This document shows, piece by piece, positions 1-7,691 of a DNA stretch of 64,000 bases (positions are counted from its first letter, which is position 1; each line of letters opens with the position of its first letter). The position numbers and the translations under genes were made by a program. This DNA is from JAHBXE01 sp044222195. Lineage in GTDB: Bacteria > Planctomycetota > Phycisphaerae > Phycisphaerales > UBA1924. Below the pieces are notes generated by a model that was not told where the DNA came from, did not search any database, and saw only the letters and a program-made list of their open reading frames with translations. The DNA lies in the NCBI GenBank assembly GCA_044222195.1, contig JBGANS010000020.1:13954-77953 (forward strand). The letters are read 5' to 3'.

Positions 1-1000
1 CGAGCTTTGCGTCCTTGAGGGCCTGCAGGCACGGGTTCTTGAGCCGTTCAAACAGGTCGTTGCACAGGCTCTCGAACTTGGACCGAGTGATCGACAGCTG
101 CAGGTGCTTGGGTCCATTCTGATCCGCCGTGATGAACGGCAGGTTGACCGTGGACTCCTGCATCGTCGAGAGTTCGCACTTGGTCTTTTCCGCGGCCTCC
201 TTGAGCCGTTGAAGGGCCATCGGATCCTTCCGAAGGTCGATGCCCTCTTTCTTCCGGAACTCTTCGGCGATGTGGTCAATCAGTTTCTGGTCCCAGTCGT
301 CGCCGCCGAGGTGCGTGTCGCCGTTGGTGCTGAGCACCTCGAACACGCCGTCGCCGATGTCGAGGATGGAGACGTCGAATGTGCCACCCCCAAGGTCAAA
401 GACCGCGATCTTCTCGTTCTTTTTCTTGTCGAGGCCGTACGCGAGCGCGGCCGCCGTCGGCTCGTTGATGATGCGTTCGACTTTGAGGCCCGCGATCTCG
501 CCGGCATCCTTCGTCGCCTGGCGCTGGGCATCGTTGAAGTACGCGGGCACCGTGATGACCGCACGGTCCACCTTCTCGCCGAGGTAGTCCTCGGCGGTCT
601 TCTTCAGGTCCTGAAGAATGAACGCCGAGATTTGCTGCGGCGTGAACTCGCCTTGGTTGACCTTGATCTTGACAAACTCGTCCGGGCCACCGGTGATGGC
701 GTAAGGCACTTTCGACTCTTCGTTGCCCGACTTGCCGTACCCGGTGTCGGCCCCACCCGCGACTTCCGCGTGGCGGCGGCCCATGAAACGCTTGACGGAA
801 TACACCGTGTTCTTGGGGTTGGTCACCTGCTGGTGCTTGGCCGCCTGCCCCACCAGCCGCTCGCTCTTGTCGGTGAACCCGACCACCGACGGCGTGATTC
901 GGTTGCCCGAACTGTTGATCAGCACCTTGGGCTGCCCGCCTTCCATGATGGCGACGCAGGAGTTCGTGGTGCCGAGGTCGATTCCGATGATCTTGGACAT
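1..1000 (-). CDS. dnaK: Chaperone DnaK (Hsp70), N-terminal part, cut by window edge
   Basis: Cytoplasmic Hsp70 chaperone working with DnaJ and GrpE. Only the first 333 codons are present; the 3' end lies beyond the left edge. Seen: the phosphate-1 loop IGIDLGTTNSC at residues 5-15 and the second phosphate loop FDLGGGTFDVSILD near residue 200, both typical of the ATPase domain. The ATG at 1000 follows a GGGAGGG ribosome-binding site about 7 nt upstream. No CIRCE inverted repeat is visible upstream; instead a sigma-54-type -24/-12 element lies about 50-67 nt before the start. The gene diverges from a methyltransferase. Identity is secure. Confidence 0.97.
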   Translation of the reverse strand, partial: MSKIIGIDLGTTNSCVAIMEGGQPKVLINSSGNRITPSVVGFTDKSERLVGQAAKHQQVTNPKNTVYSVKRFMGRRHAEVAGGADTGYGKSGNEESKVPYAITGGPDEFVKIKVNQGEFTPQQISAFILQDLKKTAEDYLGEKVDRAVITVPAYFNDAQRQATKDAGEIAGLKVERIINEPTAAALAYGLDKKKNEKIAVFDLGGGTFDVSILDIGDGVFEVLSTNGDTHLGGDDWDQKLIDHIAEEFRKKEGIDLRKDPMALQRLKEAAEKTKCELSTMQESTVNLPFITADQNGPKHLQLSITRSKFESLCNDLFERLKNPCLQALKDAKL

Positions 1001-1050
1001 GATAAAACCCTCCCGAAGGGACCGATGGAGTCTGGATCTACCGAGCGGTT

Positions 1051-1067
1051 TGCAACAGCAGTGCCAA
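1051..1067 (-). promoter_or_regulatory. Sigma-54-type -24/-12 promoter of dnaK
   Basis: Read on the minus strand the site is TTGGCACTGCTGTTGCA, with GG and GC separated by 10 nt, matching TTGGCAC-N5-TTGCA. It lies 51 nt before the dnaK start codon and would give a leader of roughly 40 nt that includes the GGGAGGG ribosome-binding site. Assignment rests on consensus match only. Confidence 0.6.
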
Positions 1068-1182
1068 CCGTTTCAGGGCGGAATTGGTGGGCTCTTTCAG
1101 GCGTTTGAGGTCGGGAATGCCCGATCGCGGTGCCGGAGGTCGGACCGTCGGGCCGATGACTGCCGAAGTGGCAGGAGGTTTC

Positions 1183-1932
1183 ATGGCCCGCGTCCTGATC
1201 AATGCCGCTGCATCCGTCGGCGCTTCGTCTGCTCTCGCCCCTGTCCTGGCACCTCTCTTCGCCGGTCTCGATTCGCTCGGCAGCGACCCGGCCCAGGTCG
1301 TCCTGATGCTCCGTCAGGCAGGGATCGGCCCCGGCCATCGCGTGCTCGATCTCGGGTGCGGCAAGGGAGCGGCGGCCGTGGCGGCGGCCCGAAAGCTCCA
1401 TTGCCGCTGCCTGGGGGTCGATGCGGTGCCGGACTTCATCGCCTCTGCCAGGCGCCTGGCTCATCGGCGGGGCGTCGCGGAGCGATGCGCCTTCCGCTGT
1501 GCCGACATCGCCCATATCGAAGGGACTCATCGCTACGACGCGGCGGTCATGCTCGGCCTGTTCGATGTGCGCCGAGGCGCTCGAGTGCTTCGCCGGCACG
1601 TCAAGCCCGCCGGTTGCTTCATCATTGACGATGCGGTCGTTGTCTCACGTCGCTCCCGTCAACGCGGCTGGCTGTCCCTCCCGGATGCCAGGGAAGCCAT
1701 CCTCCGGCGCGGCGATGCACTTCTTGCCGAATTCGTTTGGGCCAGACCTCGCGTCCGCAACCACGAAACCGCCCTGTATGCCGCGCTGGAGCGAAACGCG
1801 GCCGCGCTGGCCCGCATGTACCCGCACCTCAACGCCGAACTGAAGACGTTCCTCACTCGTCAGCGAGCAGCGGCACGTCTGCTCTCGGGCCCGCTCCGGC
1901 CTGTGCAGTGGCTCATCCGTCTGCGCCGCTGA
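1183..1932 (+). CDS. Class I SAM-dependent methyltransferase
   Basis: Probable cytoplasmic methyltransferase of unknown substrate. Motif I, VLDLGCGKG, is at residues 54-62, followed by an acidic residue ending strand 2 (LGVDAV) and a motif-IV-like region around AAVMLGLFDV. I chose the ATG at 1183 because it follows AGGAGG with ideal spacing; upstream in-frame ATGs at 1084, 1117 and 1156 lack this. The product is 249 aa, a usual length for a single-domain enzyme. It diverges from dnaK, with 182 nt between the two starts. No neighbouring gene suggests the substrate. Confidence 0.8.
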   Translation: MARVLINAAASVGASSALAPVLAPLFAGLDSLGSDPAQVVLMLRQAGIGPGHRVLDLGCGKGAAAVAAARKLHCRCLGVDAVPDFIASARRLAHRRGVAERCAFRCADIAHIEGTHRYDAAVMLGLFDVRRGARVLRRHVKPAGCFIIDDAVVVSRRSRQRGWLSLPDAREAILRRGDALLAEFVWARPRVRNHETALYAALERNAAALARMYPHLNAELKTFLTRQRAAARLLSGPLRPVQWLIRLRR

Positions 1933-2042
1933 TCACCGGCGACGTCTCTCGCGAAGCCGACTCCGGTTCCAGCCTTTGATGGTGCCCCCAACCGGTCCAG
2001 CGAATTCTGCAGCGCTGTGTCGAACCTGTTTTTCGTTAGGCC

Positions 2043-2079
2043 TTGACATATTCCCATATGAGCATATGATGTGCATATG
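2043..2079 (+). promoter_or_regulatory. Leaderless promoter and CATATG operator of the arsR operon
   Basis: TTGACA (2043-2048) and TATGAT (2065-2070) are separated by 16 nt, and the ATG of the ArsR gene begins 6 nt after the -10 box, so the transcript should begin at or next to the start codon. Three CATATG palindromes at 2055, 2063 and 2074 overlap the spacer, the -10 box and the start codon. They are plausible autorepressor half-sites (inference). Confidence 0.7.
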
Positions 2080-2466
2080 CCGCGAGCTGCGACCACCCTC
2101 GATTCCTTCAACGCCATTGCCGAGCCGCGCCGCCGCGAGGTGCTGGACGTTCTTGCCAAAGGTGGTGGGGAACTTGCGGTGACGTCCATCGTCAAGGCGC
2201 TGCGCTGGCCTCAGCCGCAAGTATCCAAACACCTCTCGGTGCTGCGTCAGGTCGGCATAGTGGCGGTCCGCCGCCAGGGACGAAAGCGCATGTATTCCGT
2301 CAACGGTGCCCCGCTCAAGGCCATTCACGACTGGACGGCCAACTTTGAGCGGTACTGGGAACACCAGCTCGATCGAATCAAAGAACGGGCGGAGAAGGCC
2401 GCCCGGACATCTTCAACCCCGCACGTTCATCCGAAAGGAAAGCTCGATGACGATCACCGCAACTGA
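2077..2466 (+). CDS. ArsR-family transcriptional regulator
   Basis: Small winged-helix repressor, 129 aa. The helix-turn-helix covers roughly residues 36-62 (ALRWPQPQVSKHLSVLRQ), followed by the wing VRRQGRKRMYSV. No cysteine cluster of the metal-sensing ArsR type is seen, so a non-metal signal is likely. I chose ATG 2077 because the -10 box TATGAT ends 6 nt before it; GTG 2071 is the alternative. The gene overlaps the next by 20 nt, and the arsR-SRPBCC-DinB order is a common operon in which the repressor controls the two small-molecule-binding-fold proteins. Confidence 0.9.
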   Translation: MPRAATTLDSFNAIAEPRRREVLDVLAKGGGELAVTSIVKALRWPQPQVSKHLSVLRQVGIVAVRRQGRKRMYSVNGAPLKAIHDWTANFERYWEHQLDRIKERAEKAARTSSTPHVHPKGKLDDDHRN

Positions 2467-2914
2467 AGAGGCCGTCCGCACCATCAACATCCTCAAGACC
2501 ATCGAAATCGCCTCGCCCATCGAAGTCGTGTTCGCGTCTGTGCTCGAAGAACTCGGGCCGGGAAGCGAACTGCCCGATGGCCGACCATTTCCCATGAAGG
2601 TCGAACCCTGGCCGGGCGGCCGCTGGTTTCGCGACCTCGGCAACAACGCCGGGCATCTGTGGGGCCACGTCCAGGTGATCAAGCCGCCGACCCTTCTCGA
2701 ACTGTGCGGGCCGATGCCGATGTCGTTTCCCGCCATGAACCACGTCCAGTACCGGCTCAAAGCCGAGGGAACCATGACGACGCTCACGCTGCACCATCGC
2801 GGGATGGGGCTTCTCGGCGCCGACCACATCCAGGAAATGCCCAAGGGCTGGGGACACGCCGTCGACCGGATCAAAATGGTGGCGGAACGCAAGCTCCGGG
2901 GGGGTGGGCGATGA
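2447..2914 (+). CDS. SRPBCC (AHSA1-like) domain protein
   Basis: 155 aa START/Bet v1-fold protein; these bind hydrophobic ligands and the exact function is not known. The N-terminal strand KTIEIASPIEVVFASV and the C-terminal helix GWGHAVDRIKMVAERKL are typical of the family. The ATG at 2447 follows AAAGGAAAG and lies inside the end of the arsR gene; the stop overlaps the next start as ATGA. Translational coupling with both neighbours indicates one operon under the ArsR regulator. Confidence 0.85.
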   Translation: MTITATEEAVRTINILKTIEIASPIEVVFASVLEELGPGSELPDGRPFPMKVEPWPGGRWFRDLGNNAGHLWGHVQVIKPPTLLELCGPMPMSFPAMNHVQYRLKAEGTMTTLTLHHRGMGLLGADHIQEMPKGWGHAVDRIKMVAERKLRGGGR

Positions 2915-3444
2915 ATCATGCCGCTGCCGCGTTCCTCGCCGAGTTCGAGCCCGAGTGCCAGACCACCCGTCGCTTTCTCGAACGTCTCCCTGAATCGCGA
3001 CTGCTCTGGCGGCCTCATCCCGCGTCAATGACGGCCGGTCAGTTGGCACATCACATCGCGGAAGTACCGCGGTCCGTTCTCGCGATGGCCCTTCAAGAAG
3101 AGTGCTCGCCACCGGACATCTCGGCCGGTCGGGCCCAGCCGCGGTCGTGCGCCGAGGTGCTGGCGTTGCTCGAACGTAGTGCCGCGTTCGTCCGAGAGTT
3201 TCTCCCGACTCTGAACGACCAGCGCATGACCGCTGAACTGAAAATCATTGTCCGCGGCGGCCCCGTATTCGCGATGCCCCGGGCCGTCTTCCTCCGCTCC
3301 ATCATGTTCAACCACTGGTACCACCACCGGGGCCAGTTCGGCGTGTACCTGCGACTTGTCGGCGCCCGCGTGCCGTCGAGTTACGGTCCCAGCGGGGACG
3401 AAGCCATGCCCGGCGTCGAACGCGAACCAGCCATTCAGACCTGA
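2911..3444 (+). CDS. DinB-superfamily protein
   Basis: 177 aa four-helix-bundle protein of the DinB/YfiT type; members are metal-binding proteins, some of them thiol transferases. Seen: the helix-2 motif GQLAHHIAEV and the C-terminal metal-site motif NHWYHHRGQFGVYLR, which supply the usual histidine triad. The ATG overlaps the preceding stop as ATGA. Third gene of the arsR operon. It ends by overlapping queF tail to tail by 10 nt. Confidence 0.85.
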   Translation: MNHAAAAFLAEFEPECQTTRRFLERLPESRLLWRPHPASMTAGQLAHHIAEVPRSVLAMALQEECSPPDISAGRAQPRSCAEVLALLERSAAFVREFLPTLNDQRMTAELKIIVRGGPVFAMPRAVFLRSIMFNHWYHHRGQFGVYLRLVGARVPSSYGPSGDEAMPGVEREPAIQT

Positions 3445-3824
3445 TACCTGGACGGGACATCCCCATGCTCCGCCCGGATCACCGACTTGATCCCGCCCCG
3501 GCCCGACCACTTCGAGTGAACCTGCAGCCACACCGGGTTCATGCAGGCCACCAGATCAGTCTTGATCCGATCGGTCACCGCTTCGTAGAAAATCCCTTGG
3601 GTGCGAAACCCCTGCAGGTACACCTTGAGTGACTTCAACTCCACGCAGACGCCTCGGTCCCGCGGCGGCCGTGGCTGAAAGCGAACCGTAATTGTGCCAA
3701 AGTCCGGGTGCCCGGTTTTCGGACAAAGCGAAGTGAACTCGAACGCCTCGTGCTCTATGACGAGCGGCGAATCCGTGGGCGTCGGAAATGTCTCAAGCGC
3801 GTCGAGATTCGGGGCGGTCGGCAT
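3435..3824 (-). CDS. queF: NADPH-dependent 7-cyano-7-deazaguanine reductase QueF
   Basis: Reduces preQ0 to preQ1 in queuosine biosynthesis, in the cytoplasm. At 129 aa it is the short single-domain type. Catalytic Cys34 and Asp41 are seen in FTSLCPKTGHPDFG, and the QueF motif ELKSLKVYLQGFR is followed by the substrate-binding GIFYEAVTDRI. The start has no Shine-Dalgarno sequence; TACCCT lies 5 nt upstream, which fits a leaderless transcript. No other que biosynthesis gene is adjacent, but gluQ, which acts on the finished Q34 nucleoside, lies 20 kb away. Confidence 0.95.
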   Translation of the reverse strand: MPTAPNLDALETFPTPTDSPLVIEHEAFEFTSLCPKTGHPDFGTITVRFQPRPPRDRGVCVELKSLKVYLQGFRTQGIFYEAVTDRIKTDLVACMNPVWLQVHSKWSGRGGIKSVIRAEHGDVPSRYQV

Positions 3825-3829
3825 GGAGA

Positions 3830-3835
3830 AGGGTA
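3830..3835 (-). promoter_or_regulatory. -10 box (TACCCT) of queF, leaderless spacing
   Basis: TACCCT ends 5 nt before the queF start codon and no ribosome-binding site is present. One of a repeated set in this window. Confidence 0.45.
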
Positions 3836-4072
3836 CGTGAGCAATCGGGCCGGGTGGCGTCCGGGACTTTCGGCCCCGATTGGCGAGCGCCGTGTGGGGC
3901 CGATCGCGTTAGCGTACCTCGTGAATGGCGGCGCGCCCGGTCGCCGACACGATGGAACGATCGGTCAACCCGACGGTGTCGAAGAGGGTGCGTGGCCGCA
4001 CAGCGATTGCCCGAGGCTCCGGAATCGCGAAGGGCAGGCTGGCTTCGGGGAGATGCCAGAGCTGTGACCAGA

Positions 4073-5140
4073 CTATCCGCCGTAGCGATTGATCATGTCG
4101 ATGACGACTGACTGCTTGCGCTCAAGCTGAAGCGATCGCTTCAACTCGCGGATCGCCTCTTCCTTCGCCGCGACGTCCTGCTTCTCGCTCAGCAGCCACC
4201 GGTTGAGCAGACATACTCCGACGCCGTTGTGCGACGGGTAATACGTCTCGTCCAGTTCGAGCGACTTGCGGAACGCCACCAATGCATCATCGTACTTCTT
4301 CTGGCGGAACAGGCTGGTCGCCAGCCGCTCGTGCGCCGTCGCAGTGGGGGCCACGAGGATCAGTTGCTCCAGCGTGTTCTGGGCTTCGGCAAACCGCCCG
4401 GTGTAGGAGAGGCTTTCCGCCAGGTTCAGCAGGAGCTGCGGCGAAATCTCCATCAGCTCCGCCGCCTGCTGGTATTCGACAATCGCGTTCTCGTGATCAC
4501 CCACCGCGCCGTAGATCGCGCCGAGGTTGAACCTCGCCGGCCCGCTGTCGCCCTTGAGCTTCACGGCGCGTTTCGCGTACGGGAGTGCGGGAGCGGGGTC
4601 GCCGAACTGCAGGTAGGCCGTGGCGAGATTCAGATTCGCGTCAAAGTCGTCCGGCCGGATGTAAAGAGCGTTTACATAGGCTCGGATCGCGTCGCCGATC
4701 TTGCCGAGAAGCTGGCTTGCCAGTCCGTATCCGTACTGTGCATCGAAGTTCCCCGGCTCGATCTCCACGGCCTTGGCATACGCCGCGACCGACTCGAGCA
4801 GGTTCCCGCGCCGCCGCTGGATCTGGCCAATGCCGAGATACGCGGGGGTAATCCGCGGGTTGATGCTGATCGCGCGTTCAAACTCTCGAAGCGCGACATC
4901 CTCGACACCCTGGGCCTGAAGCGTCTGGGCCCGGGCCACCGCGTTTTGAGATTCCTGGACCGGGTCGGCCTTCGGCGCAGGGGCGGACTTCGTTCGCTCC
5001 ACGACCGGCGCAGGCCGATCGGGCCGCTTCGCCCGCCGCAGCCGGTTGCACCCGGTTTCGGCCACGGCCATGGTCGCACACAGACAGGCGGCGGTGATGA
5101 TCGGCTTACGTCTCATGGTGGCTAACACTCTGCGGGTCAT
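4073..5140 (-). CDS. TPR-repeat protein with lipoprotein-like N-terminus
   Basis: 355 aa. An N-terminal hydrophobic segment (IITAACLCATMAVAETGC) ends at a cysteine, suggesting an exported, possibly lipidated protein, although ETG-C is a weak lipobox. A Pro/Lys linker follows, then about seven or eight tetratricopeptide repeats between residues 65 and 340 (for example the block around AYLGIGQIQRRRGNLLESVAAY). TPR arrays mediate protein-protein contacts; the partner is not known. The start at 5140 overlaps the end of nfo by 4 nt; an in-frame ATG at 5116 would give a more conventional signal peptide. Confidence 0.8.
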   Translation of the reverse strand: MTRRVLATMRRKPIITAACLCATMAVAETGCNRLRRAKRPDRPAPVVERTKSAPAPKADPVQESQNAVARAQTLQAQGVEDVALREFERAISINPRITPAYLGIGQIQRRRGNLLESVAAYAKAVEIEPGNFDAQYGYGLASQLLGKIGDAIRAYVNALYIRPDDFDANLNLATAYLQFGDPAPALPYAKRAVKLKGDSGPARFNLGAIYGAVGDHENAIVEYQQAAELMEISPQLLLNLAESLSYTGRFAEAQNTLEQLILVAPTATAHERLATSLFRQKKYDDALVAFRKSLELDETYYPSHNGVGVCLLNRWLLSEKQDVAAKEEAIRELKRSLQLERKQSVVIDMINRYGG

Positions 5141-6069
5141 GTTCGGGCCGCGTTCGACCGCCCGCGGCGAGTCTTTATCGGCTGTTTCGATACCTGTAGT
5201 TTCCTCAGGCGACCAAGGTTCACGCGATCGAAGGCGGTCCCCGCCGTGTTATTTCCTTTCGGCGTCTCGAGAATCTTTGGAATCTCCCGCAGCCTGGGGT
5301 GGTTCACGACGGCCGCAAACCCGCTATCCACAAGGGATTTGGGGCTCAGAGTTCCTTCCCCAATGTGCTCATGACGGTCCAGGTGGCTTCCCTTCTTTCC
5401 CTTCGAGTCATTCAGGTGCAGGGCCTTCACATGAGAGAGGCCGCACACCTCGTCAAACTGCGCGAGGGTGGCCGCCGCGGCCGCTTTGCTGGACATGTCG
5501 TGTCCGAAGGCGTGGGCGTGGCAGGTGTCAAAGCAGTACCCGACGCGGGCTCCCTGCCCCGTCGCATCGACGATGCGCCGCATCAGTTCCGCCAGTTGCT
5601 CGAAGGGACCGCCCAGGTTCGACCCGGACCCGACCGTGTTCTCCAGACAACTGACCGTCTTGAATCCCTTCGTGTCCTGAATGAGGCGTCGGTACGCCGC
5701 CGCGATGCGGCTCATGCCGGCGTCGGCCGATGACGTCGTCGACGAGCCCGGGTGATGAACGAGGAAGGGAATCTCGAGCGCCTCGCATCGCTCGATCTCA
5801 ACCCGCATGAGATCGAGCGACTTCTCCCACAACGCATCGTCCGGACTGGCGAGGTTGATCAGGTACGAGGCGTGCGCCACGGTGCGGCCCTGCCAGCCAA
5901 GTCGGGCGATCTCAGACTTCCACTCTGTGATCGTCTCACCCGGAAGCGGCGGCACCTTCCACTGTTGCTGGTTCTTAGTGAACACCTGCACGGTGTCCAT
6001 TCCGAGGGACTCCGCCTCGCGCAGAGCGTTTGACATGTTGCCGGCGATGGACAGGTGAGAACCGAACAT
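5137..6069 (-). CDS. nfo: Endonuclease IV (apurinic/apyrimidinic endonuclease)
   Basis: DNA base-excision repair enzyme that cuts 5' of abasic sites using a trinuclear zinc centre. The 310 aa length fits the family. Metal-ligand motifs are seen in order: HASYLINLAS, LVHHPGS, CLENTVGSG, CFDTCHAHAFGHD, HLNDSKG...HLDRHEHIGEG and ILETPKG. The basic C-terminal tail (KTRRGRSNAART) is a short extension. The start lacks a Shine-Dalgarno sequence but has TACACT 7 nt upstream, so it is probably leaderless. It overlaps the TPR gene by 4 nt and diverges from the SDR gene. Confidence 0.96.
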   Translation of the reverse strand: MFGSHLSIAGNMSNALREAESLGMDTVQVFTKNQQQWKVPPLPGETITEWKSEIARLGWQGRTVAHASYLINLASPDDALWEKSLDLMRVEIERCEALEIPFLVHHPGSSTTSSADAGMSRIAAAYRRLIQDTKGFKTVSCLENTVGSGSNLGGPFEQLAELMRRIVDATGQGARVGYCFDTCHAHAFGHDMSSKAAAAATLAQFDEVCGLSHVKALHLNDSKGKKGSHLDRHEHIGEGTLSPKSLVDSGFAAVVNHPRLREIPKILETPKGNNTAGTAFDRVNLGRLRKLQVSKQPIKTRRGRSNAART

Positions 6070-6136
6070 GGGGCGGAGTGTAGAGGGGAAACGAGCGCCG
6101 AATTCGAACTACGATGCCTCTCTCAGGAGTGCTCCC

Positions 6137-6961
6137 ATGGCCGATCTTGCTGGCCGCATCGCCGTTGTGACAGGTGCCTCCGCCGGAATCGGCGAGTCCA
6201 TCGCCCGCTCGCTCGCCGCCGGCGGCGCCAAGGTTGTCGTCAACGCCCGCCGCGAGCAACGCCTGCACGCGCTCGTCCGCGATCTCGGCGGACCGGCCAA
6301 CGCCGCGGCCGTGGCCGGAGACGCCGCGGATGAATCCGTCATCAACGCCATGCTGGACCTGGCCAGGCACAAGTTCGGAGGCGCGGGCGGACGCGAGGCC
6401 GACCTCGTTGTCGTCAACGCCGGCCGAGGTCTCCGCGGCAGCGTCTACGACTCCGACCCCGCCCAATGGGAAGACGTCATCCGCATCAACCTCCTCGGCG
6501 CTGCCCGACTCATGCGAGCCGCGGCCGAACGGATGGCCGGCCCGGTCCCCGTCGTCAAAGGCCCCCCTCAGCCGGGCCAGCCGCCATCGCCACCCGAAGG
6601 CTGGCTCTCCCGCCCGCGGGACATCATCCTCCTTGGTTCTACGGTTGGCCGGCACATCTCTCCCTTCTCGTCGATGTACGGAAGTGCCAAAGCCGGCGTG
6701 CACATGCTCGCCGAATCCCTCCGCCGCCTCATGGCCCCCCGCGGCGTGCGCGTCACGCTTCTTGAACCCGGCATTGTCCAAAGCGAGTTCCAGGACGCCG
6801 CGGGCTACGACCGCGCCAGCTTCGGCAAGTTCATGGAGGGGATTGCTCCGGTGCTCACGCCCGAGGACATCGCCAGACTCGTGATGTTCATCGTCACTCA
6901 GCCTGCGGGCATGCACGTGTGCGATGTCATGGTGCGACCGACGAGGCAGGAATACCCGTAG
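6137..6961 (+). CDS. Short-chain dehydrogenase/reductase (SDR)
   Basis: 274 aa Rossmann-fold NAD(P)-dependent oxidoreductase; the substrate cannot be read from the sequence. Seen: cofactor motif TGASAGIG near residue 14, NAG in VVNAGRGL, and the catalytic Ser plus YxxxK in SMYGSAKAGVHM. An insertion of about 20 residues rich in Pro/Gly (VVKGPPQPGQPPSPPEG) precedes the catalytic strand. The ATG at 6137 follows CAGGAG with 7 nt spacing, and TACGAT upstream is a plausible -10 box giving a short leader. Earlier in-frame ATG 6068 is rejected for lack of a site. Confidence 0.88.
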   Translation: MADLAGRIAVVTGASAGIGESIARSLAAGGAKVVVNARREQRLHALVRDLGGPANAAAVAGDAADESVINAMLDLARHKFGGAGGREADLVVVNAGRGLRGSVYDSDPAQWEDVIRINLLGAARLMRAAAERMAGPVPVVKGPPQPGQPPSPPEGWLSRPRDIILLGSTVGRHISPFSSMYGSAKAGVHMLAESLRRLMAPRGVRVTLLEPGIVQSEFQDAAGYDRASFGKFMEGIAPVLTPEDIARLVMFIVTQPAGMHVCDVMVRPTRQEYP

Positions 6962-6963
6962 CC

Positions 6964-7569
6964 TCAGCGCCGGCGGCGGAACGCGCACAGGCCTACGAGC
7001 AGCGATGCCCCGGCCGGCGCCGGAACGGTGTTGAACGTCAACTCGTCGTAGTACTTCGGCCCCCGGTCAGGATCGCTCCCGCCGATGCCCACGACGGGGA
7101 TCACGAGTACTCGGTCGATCCGCAGCGCGCCCCCGACCGCGCCAAACTGCAACTCGATGGCCGTGCGCCCCGGCGCTGCCGGAACGTTCAGCGCCGCCAC
7201 CGGCGATCCGAACCGAAACGCCTGCACGGTGAATGCCTGCGGCCCATCGAACGCCCAGAGCGAAAAATAGTCAATCGACTGCGAAAACGTCATCTCAAAG
7301 GGGCTCATGAACCCCGCGAGATTGGCGTACGGCGTAATGCCCAATCCCGAGGCCGGCAGCGGAGCCCCTGGCGGTGGAACGGCGCTCACCAGCATGCCGC
7401 CGCCAAACGGGCCCTGGTTCCCATTGGTCAGCGCCAGCGTCATCAGGCCTTGCCCACTGTAGAAGTTCAGCGGAATACTCGCTGGGGCCGAGTCAAAGTT
7501 GATCGTCACGAGGCTGCCCGCCGCGGGGACGGCGAGCGCGAACAGCGTCAGGGGCAAAGCGACTCTCAT
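6964..7569 (-). CDS. Secreted protein with PEP-CTERM-like sorting tail
   Basis: 201 aa. A signal peptide (MRVALPLTLFALAVPAAGS) is followed by a beta-rich domain resembling those of planctomycete PEP-CTERM proteins. The C-terminus ends VPAPAGASLLVGLCAFRRRR: a VPxP motif, a short hydrophobic helix and an arginine cluster, the arrangement of exosortase-type sorting signals. It is probably exported and anchored or processed at the cell surface. No exosortase is in the window. The longer ORF reaching 7638 is rejected because the signal peptide begins at 7569. Confidence 0.7.
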   Translation of the reverse strand: MRVALPLTLFALAVPAAGSLVTINFDSAPASIPLNFYSGQGLMTLALTNGNQGPFGGGMLVSAVPPPGAPLPASGLGITPYANLAGFMSPFEMTFSQSIDYFSLWAFDGPQAFTVQAFRFGSPVAALNVPAAPGRTAIELQFGAVGGALRIDRVLVIPVVGIGGSDPDRGPKYYDELTFNTVPAPAGASLLVGLCAFRRRR

Positions 7570-7629
7570 GACCTGTGATTCTCCCGATGACGGATCGATC
7601 CGTGGAGTATCACGGTACCAGAACGACTC

Positions 7630-7665
7630 AAAAAGCAACCGCCCCGGCCAGAACTGCCGGGGCGG
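7630..7665 (-). terminator. Rho-independent terminator of gdhA
   Basis: A perfect 10-bp stem CCGCCCCGGC/GCCGGGGCGG with a 7-nt loop is followed on the minus strand by TTGCTTTTT. It begins 27 nt after the gdhA stop. Confidence 0.9.
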
Positions 7666-7691
7666 AATGAATGCTCAGTCCTTCGGATTGT

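Noticed and set aside
1001..1182. CIRCE element for dnaK control by HrcA
   Set aside because: No TTAGCACTC/GAGTGCTAA pair is present in the divergent region.
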